Shown here in pieces: positions 13,601 to 23,940 of a stretch of 64,000 bases of DNA (positions are counted from its first letter, which is position 1; each line of letters starts with the position of its first letter). The stretch is taken from NCBI GenBank assembly GCA_014526335.1, contig JACTAT010000037.1, positions 6,850,863 to 6,914,862 on the forward strand, in the 5' to 3' direction. This stretch comes from Chrysaora quinquecirrha (taxonomy: Eukaryota > Cnidaria > Scyphozoa > Semaeostomeae > Pelagiidae). The notes under the pieces were generated by a model. The model worked only from the letters and a program-made list of their open reading frames with translations. It had not been told where the DNA came from and did no database searches. A program made the translations under genes and the position numbers.

Positions 13601-16600
13601 AGGCAAGCTTCCAAACTTTCTAAATAACAATCAAAGTAGCTTTTCGGGCTACTGCTTTTCTTTGAGGGAGCTTCAAGCAAAAAGGATTTACATTCTTCGT
13701 CCATTTATGTTTATCTTGGCATAACTTCCGACTATACTGATGTTATCCCTCCACAGTACTGAACAGCCTCCACTGTACTGTTATCCCTCCGCTGTACTGA
13801 ACAGCCTCCACTGTACTCAATGTTATCCCCACACTGATGTTATCATGTTATCCCTCCACTGTACTGATGTTATCCCCCACAGTACTGAACAGCCTCCACT
13901 GTACTGATGTTATCCCTCCGCTGTACTGAACAGCCTCCACTGTACTCAATGTTATCCCCCATGCATCATGTTATCCCTCCACTGTACTGATGTTATCCCT
14001 CCACAGTACTGAACAGCCTCCACTGTACTGATGTTATCCCTCCACAGTACTGAACATCATGTTATCCCTCCACTGTACTGATGTTATCCCTCCACAGTAC
14101 TGAACAGCCTCCACTGTACTGATGTTATCCCCCACTGCATCATGTTATCCCTCCACTGTACTGATGTTATGCACCCTCCACTGATGTACTGAACAGCCTC
14201 CACTGTACTCAATGTTATCCCCCCACACGCATCATGTTATCCCTCCACTGTACTGATGTTATCCCTCCACAGTACTGAACAGCCTCCACTGTACTGATGT
14301 TATCCCCCCACATGCATCATGTTATCCCTCCACTGTACTGATGTTATCCCTCCACTGTACTGCACAACCTCCACTGTACTCAATGTTATCCCTCCGCTGT
14401 ACTGAACAGCCTCCACTGTACTCAATGTTATCCCCCCACACGCATCATGTTATCCCTCCACTGTACTGATGTTATCCCTCCACTGTACTGAACAGCCTCC
14501 ACTGTACTGCACAGACATTACCCCGGGAAACATAAGAAATGGGTATAGCTACGAGAGTCAATCTCAGCAAAAACGTTTTGAAACAACACCCGTGATAGCA
14601 GCGTCGAACGTCGGAAAACGTCGGAGAATTCCTTCCAAGATGGGAATTCATGGAGGCGCCCTAATGATCTTTGAATTTTAAGCTGATACATGATTTCAAA
14701 TATGGAAGTTTTACATGTCCAATAGAATCGTGACCTGACCTGTAGACTTGAATTTTACTTGTTTATTGGGAAAGGTCAAACAAAAAGGTATCATTATTCT
14801 AAAACGAGAATTTAAAACTTCAACTAAAACTATCGTTAGAGTTCGAAGACGCAAATACCGTAAACGGGTGAACAACAATGTCAAACAATCTTATAATAAA
14901 CGCCGTTCGTTGTTTTTCCAACATAACTTGATTATAAGGCCAGCTTTCTAGGCTTGATAGCGAATTGCTTTCGAATGCTCGATAAATCTATTTCTTACGA
15001 AATATCCGTCGGCCTACCCTCCCCCAATTTTCTCACCGGATTTGCATGAATCTCAGAGACCATCTTTCTGAAAAGTGGGGACTAGTCCCCCATTCCCCCT
15101 GGCGCCGCCACTGTTGTCAACAAAAAGAGATAGTAACGTTCAATTTTCATGATTTCCTAATTTTATGATCAAACTCTAAAATTTCAACCCCCAAAGTGAT
15201 ACTTAATTATACAAACTCCCCTTTGGCAAGACACAGAGCAATTCTACGCGAAGTCTCCTCTGAACATCATACATTCCTTCGTATTAAAACTAAAGGCCTT
15301 TTTCAAACAAAGGAGTAGATACACTTATCTAGGCTTTTTCTGCCGTTACTTGAGCATGGAATTCCTCATGCACGAGGCACGGGGGAGGGAGGTTCTTCCA
15401 CAGTATAGGTACCTGGGGATGTGCCGCGCTAGAGGGTATACTTTTGATCTAGCCAAAGGTATACTTTTTTCGGTTTTCGTCTAGCCAAGAGTACCAAATT
15501 TAGCAACATTGGTCTAAGGAATTGTCATGCTACAGTGAATACAGTTGACATCCGCTATCTCGAACTCTCAAGGGAAACTGGAATTTGTTCGAGATAGCGA
15601 ATGTTCGAGATAACGGATGCCCCATATAAATATGAAAAATTATAGTTTTAAGTCAGAAAAGGAACCCTATTAACATGCAGCGTTACTGATCCCAAATTTC
15701 ATCAAACAAGTCAGTTTTTTTACATAGGAGTCAAAGCTCATCTGCTTTCATCTCTACTATTAGTGAAATTGAGATAATGGCGATGCAGCACATCTCGAAA
15801 GAAAACAGCTTCATCTATTGTATACATGGGCAGCATATCACTTAGCTACTGCCATTCCCGCTCCGCTAGGCGAACGTATACATATTATCAGCCTGTCTCT
15901 TTATCCAGTTCGGCAGAAAATTTGGCAAAGTTCGAGAAAAAAAGCAGGTTTTCCTCCATGGGAAATGGAAAATGGTTCGAGATAGCGAATGTTCGAGATA
16001 ACGGGGTTCGAGATAGCGGATGATTTTTCTATACAAAACTGTATACCAAAACGACGCGAAGGGAAATGGAAAATCGTTCGAGATAGCGAATGTTCGAGAT
16101 AGCGGGCAGTCGAGATAGCGGGTGTCAACTGTAGCTTCCCAGGGGACATAGACTCGACCCTAAAGGCTTGGATAAACTAGGAGACATCTGACATGTCCCC
16201 TTGATATCTCCCAGCTTAGCAACTATGAAAATTGTGTAGCGCGCGACCAAACAACTTTATTTGCGGTTCTAGTAATGTAAAAACAATTTCAGTTGCGAAA
16301 AATCCTCAAGAACACTGAGACCTAACTAAAGTAGATTTTCCATCCAATCTTCCCATTCGAACTTTCCATTAATCAAAATAATTTTCAGAATTCTGTTCAA
16401 GAGCCTTGAAAAAGCCCCTCATTTCAAGCTTACATAATTAGAAATTTCTTGCAACGCAGCGACTTAGTCACTCAACAAGGTTCTTAGCCAAGCATTTTAA
16501 AGAATCATCTGTTTGAATTGAAAAAAACGCTAATCTTAAAATTCAGGAAATAGAAAATGCCTTACGTATCCATCATAGGCCTATGACGTTAAGCATTTGA

Positions 16601-17598
16601 GCTCGTCGCTTGTAAGATACTTTCACTAATTTCAAATAATCTTCATTTTTAACCGTACAGCAGTCCAGTAGATTACTAAAATAGAGAAACTGTAATCTAA
16701 CTGGAATATCCATAATCTTTAAGATCAAAAATTTCAAAACCAGAGAGGATTACCGGAAAACTCTTGCCAAAAATGCCAACGAATATTCTAAGATCATTGA
16801 AAGATGGTTTTAACTGAAAATTAACAATTATGGATGAATCTTAAGACGTCGATGTTTTTATTAATAAGATTTTCTCATGGTTGACCAATTAAATAGAAAT
16901 AACTCTTTTCTTCTTAAGGATATGGTCACAGTGTACCAAGAACGTTCCTTGGTAAATTATTCTGCATCTGTTATGCTGGAATAGGAGTTCCACTTAATTT
17001 AACCATGTTTCAAGCAATAGGAGAGCGTATTGGTGTTCTACTATCCTATTCAATTAAAAAACTAAAGGCATGCCTTGGTATGAAAAACACTGAAGTATCG
17101 CTTGTGCAGCTTGTAGCTGTGGGGCTTGTCACGTGGATTATTGCATTATGCGCAGGAGCAGCGCTATTTGCAAAATATGAAAGCTGGGACTTCTTCACAA
17201 GCTTGTACTATTTTTTTGTTACCTTGACAACGATAGGATTTGGGGATCTTGTTGCTTTACAAGAAGTAAATCACGAGAGGACACGTGACAAGAAGACAAC
17301 ATACATCGCGTTGACAATGTGTATGATATATGTTGGCCTAACAATAGCCTCTTCTGTTATAAACTTGCTCGTTCTACGATTGATGGAACTACAACAGCCT
17401 AAAAAGAAGAAGCATAAGCTATCTGTACAGCCAGGGCCCCGTTGTAATCATTGTCAAAATGGAAAGCTGCTCAAAATTGAAGCGAATGAAGACTTAGGAG
17501 TAAATGCGAATCAAAGTGTTGTAATATTGAAAAACTTTGAAGATGAATTATCATTTACTTCATATAGACAGCTTCACCAAAAGAGAAAGTCAATCTAA
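10381..17598 (+). CDS. TASK-type two-pore-domain potassium channel (K2P), complete, 2 exons, 325 aa
   Basis: K2P channels set resting K+ leak in the plasma membrane. Exons 10381-10678 and 16919-17598 join inside the first glycine codon of the pore-1 filter, giving TTIGYG. Order seen: M1 (about 11-31, ending VGAAVFSALE), extracellular cap helix with the glycosylation sequon NIS (57-59), pore 1, M2 with GIGVPLNLTMFQ, M3 (LVAVGLVTWIIALCAGAALF), pore 2 TTIGFG, and M4 ending VLRLME. These features, and histidine directly after GYG (the pH-sensing position of TASK-1/3), match the KCNK3/9/15 group. The C-terminus ends QKRKSI, like the 14-3-3 forward-trafficking motif of TASK channels. The start codon is preceded directly by an in-frame TAA. 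The 6.2-kb intron holds a foldback element and a Tigger-like element. The cytoplasmic tail is shorter than in vertebrate TASK-1. Assignment to one vertebrate paralogue is not possible. Confidence 0.95.
12340..12393. mobile_element. Fragment of the TACACTC short inverted-repeat element
   Basis: The sequence gttcttataaaaagagtgta near 12370-12390 matches the right terminus of the elements at 30625-30979 and 36114-36499. No left end was found, so this is a truncated copy in the K2P intron. Confidence 0.6.
13240..13524 (+). CDS. Unknown acidic peptide in the core of foldback copy 1 (left arm)
   Basis: The ORF starts MDEEGKSFLLEAPSKKSSS and continues YFDCYLESLEACLGLEKLK and an Asp/Glu-rich stretch before it runs into the centre of the palindrome. 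The same start is encoded on the minus strand in the right arm (13704 down to 13429) and in both arms of copy 2 near 46559 and 47271. It is probably the truncated 5' end of the transposon's own gene. I do not recognise the family. The 3' part of the ORF is antisense to the right-arm copy and should not be trusted. Confidence 0.35.
   Translation: MDEEGKSFLLEAPSKKSSSPKSYFDCYLESLEACLGLEKLKDDGDFDEDLSKKDRKDGEARRCLIPINHIGNNIFCAIFIIFIFRMQIDIAIRQ
13429..13704 (-). CDS. Same unknown acidic peptide, inverted copy (right arm)
   Basis: Begins MDEECKSFLLEAPSKKSSS and extends further than the left copy, through DLSKKDRKS and FRLLANGDIDLHSENEDYED to a stop near 13429. This longer version gives the better picture of the peptide: Ser/Lys-rich start, one LESLEACLGLEKL helix, acidic tail. 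No transposase catalytic motif is present. Confidence 0.35.
   Translation of the reverse strand: MDEECKSFLLEAPSKKSSSPKSYFDCYLESLEACLGLEKLKDDGDLDEDLSKKDRKSTFRLLANGDIDLHSENEDYEDRTENIISDVVDRN
15542..16131. mobile_element. Tigger/pogo-like non-autonomous element (MITE) with TA duplication
   Basis: The left terminus CAGTTGACATCCGCTATCTC is matched by a right terminus whose reverse complement is CAGTTGACACCCGCTATCTC. Both are flanked by TA (15540-15541 and 16132-16133). CAGT-type ends and TA targets are those of Tc1/mariner, and the wording is close to pogo/Tigger termini. Motif ttcgagatagcgaatgttcg is repeated inside, near both ends. No transposase ORF is present. Confidence 0.88.
16919..17598 (+). 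CDS. K2P exon 2: rest of channel, M2 to C-terminus
   Basis: The acceptor ttcttcttaag ends at 16918. The exon opens by completing Gly, then YGHSVPRTFLGKLFCICYAG, and runs to the stop at 17598. It contains M2, M3, the TTIGFG filter, M4, a Lys-rich linker (PKKKKHK) and a tail with two cysteines (CNHCQNGK). Confidence 0.95.
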
Positions 17599-17821
17599 AG
17601 ATATGTGGATAGAATAAGAATCAATTGATTGTCGCATTTGGGCAGGCTAGAAAAGTGGAAAATCCAAAAAGAAAACTGACTTGGTTATCGAAATGAAATT
17701 GATAAAGCGACATGATTGCAATGGTAGAACTGGACAGAGAAAAGATGATCATCATTATTATGATTGAATGCAATACACATTGGAAATCGCCATTGAACGG
17801 TTTCTTAGTCATTTTCGCTGG

Positions 17822-17827
17822 AATAAA
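17822..17827 (+). promoter_or_regulatory. Candidate polyadenylation signal of the K2P gene
   Basis: AATAAA occurs 223 bases after the channel stop codon. It is the first canonical hexamer I noticed downstream; no independent support. Confidence 0.3.
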
Positions 17828-19610
17828 TGCCTACGCGCACTGCAAAATGAAGATTTGGACGAGGAATAGCGTTTAAGAACGGCTCTTCGTTTGGAGATTC
17901 AGCATGTTTACGTTAAAGTAAAAAGTCCTTCAGTAGTCAAGAAGGAAAGAGTGATACGTATCGTTCACGTTATTTCATAACTCTTCAAAGCAATGTTTTG
18001 AAGTAGAAGTATTAGGTGTCTTCTTAATACATGTAGTTTGATGCCAAAGTGACCCGTAAATCAGTAGGTGAAACTTTTTCGTTACAATAATCAACATTTT
18101 GACAAAGCATAGCTGTCCAAAGTGTATAATTTCCTAAAAAGCTTGTTAGATTTTTAAGCGTGAGTGACATTAAATATAAATTCAAGTTTTATATTTATGC
18201 TACAATGCTTTGTAAATTCTTTTGCTATTTGAATAATAACAAGAATAATATTAATTCATAGTTGATGCTTTATATGTAACTCTTCTTCATATCTAACTTG
18301 CCAAGGGTGTCGTTTGAAAGCTGTAATGCAAAGTTAAGGATCGCTCGAATTGTTAAATGTCGCCAACTGGGTCATAACACGCTCCGTAGTTCTAAAGGTC
18401 CAAGAGTCGAAATTCCAAAAATGGAAACATGGTCTTATAAGAATGGACATTTGCCAAAATGGCTAAGTATAATAATTTACACTATGCGCATGCTCCGTAT
18501 AGTGAAAAGCATGGCCGGCACGAAAATCTGGAAGTCAAAACTTTAGGCCCAAAGAAAGATGTTCGGGTTTGCACGTTCTATTAAAAATAAAACAACAAGA
18601 ACAAATAAAACGAGTGGGTTCTCCGGCCCCAACATTTCTGCTGAGTCAGAAGGCAAAAAGAGTAGTTCGTGATGACGATACCGAGCAACAAAGATCTGTA
18701 CTCGGTAGCCAAAACTTCAACCCTCCCGCTACGTAAAATTTTCTGAAATTTCGTCTGCAAGTTTGGCACCATATTTTAGCGCGAAAATTGAACTTTTAGT
18801 TTCCGTTGCTACTTTTTTGATATCGACTACGAGGCGAGCACAATATGGCCTTTAGGCACCTGACCTGTGAAGCGCGAGGATGTCAATAGGAATTGCGTAC
18901 TTGCGATTGATCGAGCTCGTGTTTTCAAACTGGCGGCTACGTAAGTTTTTTATCCTGAATCTCAATTTGCTTTTCATAAAAGAATTCTTCAATGATTAAA
19001 GTGCTTATTTCAACTGCTACTTTTTGCATTACGATAAAGTTAACGTTGTTTCAAGAGAGAAAATTCTGAAAAACCCTAAATTCTATAGGCCTGTCCATGG
19101 AATCATTGAAGGGCGAAAAGCGGAAGTAATACTCAAATGTCCCCTCATGTTTCCATCCACTTAACTGCTTCAAAATTTGCAGGTGTTTGCAGCGCAGTCC
19201 AGGTAATCATTCTTAATGTGGTAGAGACTTCCTGTGCAATGAATGCGAATAACTTCACACCATCTTGACATTTGTTACATGGGAGAATTCAGTCCCTTTG
19301 GGGGCCTTCCATGATCAATGTGAGGAGGAATCTTGAGCGTTTTCGGGGATAATAAGTAACATACGGGCATATCTGGTCGTATCTTGAGGTATCTTCAGGT
19401 TTTTTGGTAAATCGTCTTTAGAGCCAAATTAAAGAAGGCTCTTAAAACCTTGTCAAAGTTGAATTTGGCATCACTGAAGACTCTACCAGTCTAAAGAATC
19501 ATGTGAAAAGGGCTTGAAGCTCGAATATCCGCTGTCGCTGTTAAAGTGCAATTTTGCGTTTTTTAGGACTATGCACATGCAATTAATTTTTCAGAAGTTA
19601 ACGTGAATAA
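17828..19610. other. No gene seen
   Basis: A+T-rich intergenic sequence. Short ORFs at 18298-18546 (+) and 18581-18772 (-) show no domain or repeat relationship. Confidence 0.4.
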
Positions 19611-19877
19611 CGCCTGGCTGTCATATGTCGCACAACTGATTGCGGACAGTCGGCGACCACTGCAATCATCGCCGACGAAGTGTCCACACAGGCTGCTTGT
19701 CCGCGATGATCGATTATCCCTCGTCCCCTTTGCCGTCACATGTGACCCAGAAAACAGATAACCTTGTTTCGATATAACCCCGAAACGATAGCCGATCGTC
19801 GCCGATTATTGACAAATCATGTTCTCATAAATCGAAGGCCGTGGTCGCCAATGCGACACATGAGAACCAGGCTAAAA
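19611..19877. mobile_element. Probable short inverted-repeat element (MITE)
   Basis: The left end gcctggctgtcatatgtcgc and the right end (reverse complement agcctggttctcatgtgtcg) form imperfect terminal repeats of about 22 bp. The inside is unusually G+C-rich with several cgccgat/atcggcg motifs. Target duplication not clear. Confidence 0.6.
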
Positions 19878-20845
19878 TGGTATTTTGAGGAAGAGAAAAG
19901 ACATGAAGGCCGAGGAAGCTTCGGGATGATGGAGTGAAATGTAGCGAGAATATGCACAACGCGACTGCAATTTATTAGATTGTATAGTTAAACCATAGTT
20001 GATAGAGAAAAACACTGGTTAGGAAACGCGGCAAACTTCAAACGAAAGCGCTTTTGTTCGCATGTGAAGGTCCAATTGAATCGTCACGTGACAATGAAGG
20101 TGCACAACATTCGTGTTTTCTCTATTAACTATGGTTAAACGCATTTACCATCATCTATTGAGAGCCTTAAAAGGAAGAGATAAAACGATAAAACACAGCC
20201 TTTTCACGGATGGCGAAATGGATGAACATTCTTTCAGACAATTCAATATCCAAGACGTTATAAATTAATCAGCAGTTTAAAACATAGTTAATTTTACTCT
20301 GGCACATTCAGAGGTATCTTACATTTAAGGAAGAAAAACAACGAAACCTGCGTTTTGATGGAAAGGTGGTATTTCGACATCAAATACGTTAATGTAGTTT
20401 ATCAGTACTTTACAGGATTTTATGATAAGAAAGTTTGCAGCTGTACGTGCACTTAACCACTGGGTAGTGTGACGAAATCTAGCATTCAAGGAATTTAATT
20501 ATGCTCAATGATGGTGGAAATAACGCTTTTTCTACGATATCATCAAATTTCCAACATAAATGTGTAACTGAATGTACTGAAGTTGAAAAATCTATGCAGC
20601 AGCTTAATATACTTTTAAGTATATTTTGAACGGCTGTGGCGGCTTGCGATTGTCAGAAGTTCAGAGAGGTCGGGGTTTGAGCCCCAGTCACGGTAGCGTC
20701 AAAGAAAGGGTCTAGGTCCCGTTTGTTCGTCTACTTTAAATGAAAGGTAAATACACCATTCTACAATTTTTTGTCAAATGAAGTGACAATTTCTAGTCGC
20801 AATCCTGAAAATACATTATGGGGTTAGGATTATTCATTGACATTT

Positions 20846-21125
20846 AAGTCTAAGTTACACGAGCAATTTTTCATTGATAATTTTATTTTGCTCGTGTAGA
20901 TGGAGTCAATTTGAGGCCAATTGACAATGTTTATATGATAAGTGCACTTGTTTAAAAACTTGCATGCCAGCTTTTCAACCAATACAATTTTCATACAAAA
21001 AATTGTCATATGTGAAAATTGCTCGTGTAGATGACTTTGCAAGTGGACTTGACAATTTTTCTAATACTGATGATTGAGAATCATAATTGTCGAAGAAAAT
21101 TGTCATATAAAATTGCTCGTGGAAG
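20846..21125. mobile_element. Short inverted-repeat element, ACACGAGCAATTTT family
   Basis: Begins aagtctaagttacacgagca and ends in ataaaattgctcgtg, so the ends are inverted. Further copies of ttgctcgtgtagatg lie inside at about 20888 and 21021, suggesting a nested or multimeric hairpin. A remnant of the same terminus is found at 30575-30622. Confidence 0.65.
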
Positions 21126-21439
21126 ATATCGGTAGATCTCGGAAGTGCTCATCTGTAATATACAGTATACCAGGGATATTGAAGCGGAGGAGGAATATAA
21201 TGAGAAGGCGCTTCACACACGTATACCCCCGTCTTCTTTGATCCCAGCCACGGTTTAGGGCCCGGCCAACATAGGGTTCAGGGTGGAAATAGGGCTGTCT
21301 GTTTGGCAACAGCTATATGCTACATCAATATCTATATATTCCGTTCATCACATCAATAAAATCACAGCATTTTGGCAGCGCTTCTGCAGCTCAGTGGATT
21401 AGTACTAGCGACGTGTATCGCGCGGCATTGGGGCCAAAA

Positions 21440-21740
21440 ATATTTCGTCGTACCTGCTTCTCGTCGTGTAACACGACGACGCAACCCGGGTTTCGTCACT
21501 TGAATAATTTACCACCACGAAACCCGGGTTTCGTCGTCGTAAAACACGACCACGAAATCTAGATTTCGTGGCCGTGTTCAATTCACGACCACGAAACCCG
21601 GGTTTCGTCGTCGCAACCTCGTTTTCAATTCACGACCACGAAACCCGGGTTTCGTCGTCGCAACCTCGTTTTCAATTCATGACCACGAAGCCCAGGTTTC
21701 GTCGTCGCAACCTCGTTTTCAATTCACGACCAGGAAACTC
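21440..21740. repeat. Minisatellite with palindromic CGAAACCCGGGTTTCG core
   Basis: The 16-bp perfect palindrome cgaaacccgggtttcg recurs, spaced by cgtcgcaacctcgttttcaa and ttcacgaccac, giving a repeat of about 46 bp in three near-complete copies plus degenerate flanks. An inverted single unit occurs at 22612-22668. Confidence 0.8.
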
Positions 21741-22611
21741 ATTAATTTGCTTTGTTTTGTTAATCCTTATATCTTTGGTCGCTAAGTAATAGCGGGAGAC
21801 AATTCAATATCCTAGAACAGTTTGAGTGAAGTGAACAAGTGAACTGTAGATGTTGATTTTCGTGAACTTTAAATGCTAATTTCAACGTTTTAGCTTACGT
21901 GAGAGTGATGGAATAATTTTATCTGGACTATTAACTGCTAGAATTCATAGACGACATTAGTTTCATAGTGATATCTCGTTGGTTTTAAAAGTTTATTATA
22001 TTATGCTTTGCTGTTTTGCTTAATCTTAAAATTTCGCTGTTTGCTGTATTTCTGGATTGTTCATTTCTATATTCTGGTTTTCACAAACCCAAATATTTGT
22101 GGGGATCATCAAAATTCACCACACATCAGTAAAATAGAATGCTGAATGTAGTAGAAGCGGAAATAGTTTTTCGTTTTTTACTTCTTCTTGGTCCATATAG
22201 AAGAGTTCTTAATTTTAGAAAAAGCATTGGCTTCTTACAGTCAGTTCCTTATAAAAAAATGAGTGTACTGTAGTTTTATACTACCTAAGCTATATTCTAT
22301 TTTTCATTTTGGGTTCCTCGCTCAGATTTTGCTTATATAAGGCTTCAGTACGGGGAAATACAGTATGTCAACATGGAAATATAGATAATAAGAAATTAAA
22401 TTATTAAAATATTATGACTGTCTTCAAAGTTTGGTTAAGTTCCGACATGGTGAAATTCTCGTCGCAGGCAGAATATTCCACAGAACGTCAACAAATTTTA
22501 CTTCTAAGTTATCTTCGTTAAATTTCTCAAAATGACATTTTGCAGCTTTTCTTTTTCATTAATACTTATAGACCTCAAACGACCAAGGCAGAGTGTTTGC
22601 GACGACGTTTT

Positions 22612-22668
22612 GCTCCGCGATTTGAAAACGAGGTTGCGACGACGAAACCCGGGTTTCGTGGACGTGAA
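22612..22668. repeat. Inverted single unit of the CGAAACCCGGGTTTCG minisatellite
   Basis: Reads cgatttgaaaacgaggttgc then gacgacgaaacccgggtttc, the reverse complement of the unit at 21.4-21.7 kb. The two sites could be the ends of one roughly 1.2-kb element whose inside shows no transposase. Confidence 0.65.
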
Positions 22669-22689
22669 GGTAACTTCAATAGATCAGTG

Positions 22690-23270
22690 ACGGGGGTGTG
22701 CCATTTTCGTAATAAAAAGTTGACCCCAAAATTTATGAAAATTCTAAAAAGTATACCCCAAAGTACACAAAGAAATATGAATATAGTACATAGAAATACT
22801 CAAAAGTCTGTTTTTAGAGTTATGCAGCTGAAATTTATTTGGCAGTTATTGTGAATTTATCAAAATTGATCATCTTAGCAAAAATGATACCCCAAGTTTG
22901 TAATTTTAGCAAATTTGATAGTTACCCCCCCCCATGAAATTTATTTTAACTTAATTCACGTTGTGCCCTAAAAGGTACCTGCAAAGAAAAAAAAATGGCA
23001 CATCCATTGTACCCATACATATGTTCAGGAAGTTACCCCAGTGAAAATTTCTCGTAAAGATAATCTCAAATTTCTGACGAACAGAATTGAACTTGAAAAG
23101 AGAAAGGTCTGATATTATTATGACATGTATCAATAATTAAAACACGCGGAAACACCCAGTGATGAATCAGAATACGACAACACGTACTTCATTAAAAGAT
23201 TGCTTATTATTAACACAAGAATGCAAAGACCTGTCTTCAAGATATAAGTCATCCTACGGATAGCTTCTCG
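22690..23270. other. No gene seen; several CCCC-containing repeat scraps
   Basis: Contains repeated short phrases such as taccccaaa and gttaccccag, but I could not define a unit or termini. Confidence 0.35.
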
Positions 23271-23707
23271 GTATACCCCCGGTGGGTACTTCAATATGTA
23301 GACATACCCGGGGTGGTACTTAATTGTTCAAATGACTAAACGTGCCGCCCAGTTTTTCCAAACCCATGTCTACCGATAAATTCTGTTTCTCGTGGTACCC
23401 ATGTACAGAAAAAACAACGAAATTTTTTACCCATTTGTACCAATATCTGAAATGTTTGATATAACGCCTGAGGCAACTCTAAATGCGTCGAAAAGTCATT
23501 TGCGCTGAAAACTAGAACGCACTTTTTATGAGGCTCTTTCAAAGCAATGCATGTCTAAAATGTTATATATAATTTACTACCCAAGTGTAGAGATTCTTTA
23601 CGAAAAATCAACTCATATGTAGGGAAATAGGCGCTGAAAAAGTTACCCATTTGGGCGGCACGTCTAGCATAACGAACAATGGAAGTACCCACCCCCGGGA
23701 GACATAC
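23271..23707. mobile_element. Short inverted-repeat element, GTATACCCCCGG ends
   Basis: The left end GTATACCCCCGGTGGGTACT is matched by the right end, whose reverse complement contains CCCGGGGGTGGGTACTTC. A second inverted pair lies inside: aaacgtgccgcccag near 23340 and tgggcggcacgtctag near 23652. No ORF with a recognisable domain. Confidence 0.7.
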
Positions 23708-23940
23708 TGGACGTGCTGCTCATATAGTTGGGTTTCTCAACTGTAATTCTCTCCACATGGTTCTGATATTCTGCTTGATTCTACTCGATGGGTTGGTATT
23801 TTAGGATTTTCTTACCACTAGGCCCAATATGATTTACCGGAAAGTGGCTGACAATCTTTCTAGGTTGTCTTTTGCTTTCAAAACAATGATTTAGTAGTAA
23901 TCCCATCGCTGATTCGAAAATCGTAACAGTTTTCGTCTCT

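Larger units (their letters stand above)
12433..14527. mobile_element. Foldback transposon copy 1 with minisatellite arms
   Basis: The left end reads CCCGGGGTAATGTCTGTGCA and the right end is its reverse complement (to 14527). Each arm holds many variants of a short unit containing gataacatcagtacagtgg and gtacagtggaggctgttcag, direct on the left (12450-13120) and inverted on the right (13735-14520). The core (13120-13735) is itself an inverted repeat carrying the start of the same acidic ORF on both strands. The right core arm is shorter than the left: it lacks the segment next to the arm that copy 2 retains. I found no convincing target-site duplication. The structure matches foldback (FB-like) elements; the superfamily is unknown. 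Confidence 0.85.

Noticed and set aside
12433..14527. CRISPR-like array in the foldback arms
   Set aside because: Repeats are contiguous variants without unique spacers, mirror-symmetric, and in an animal genome.
20640..20700. tRNA-like B box (ggtttgagcccc)
   Set aside because: No A box or acceptor stem found; isolated motif.
21378..21430. tRNA or tRNA-derived SINE (gcagctcagtggattag resembles an A box)
   Set aside because: No matching B box at the right distance and no cloverleaf could be drawn.
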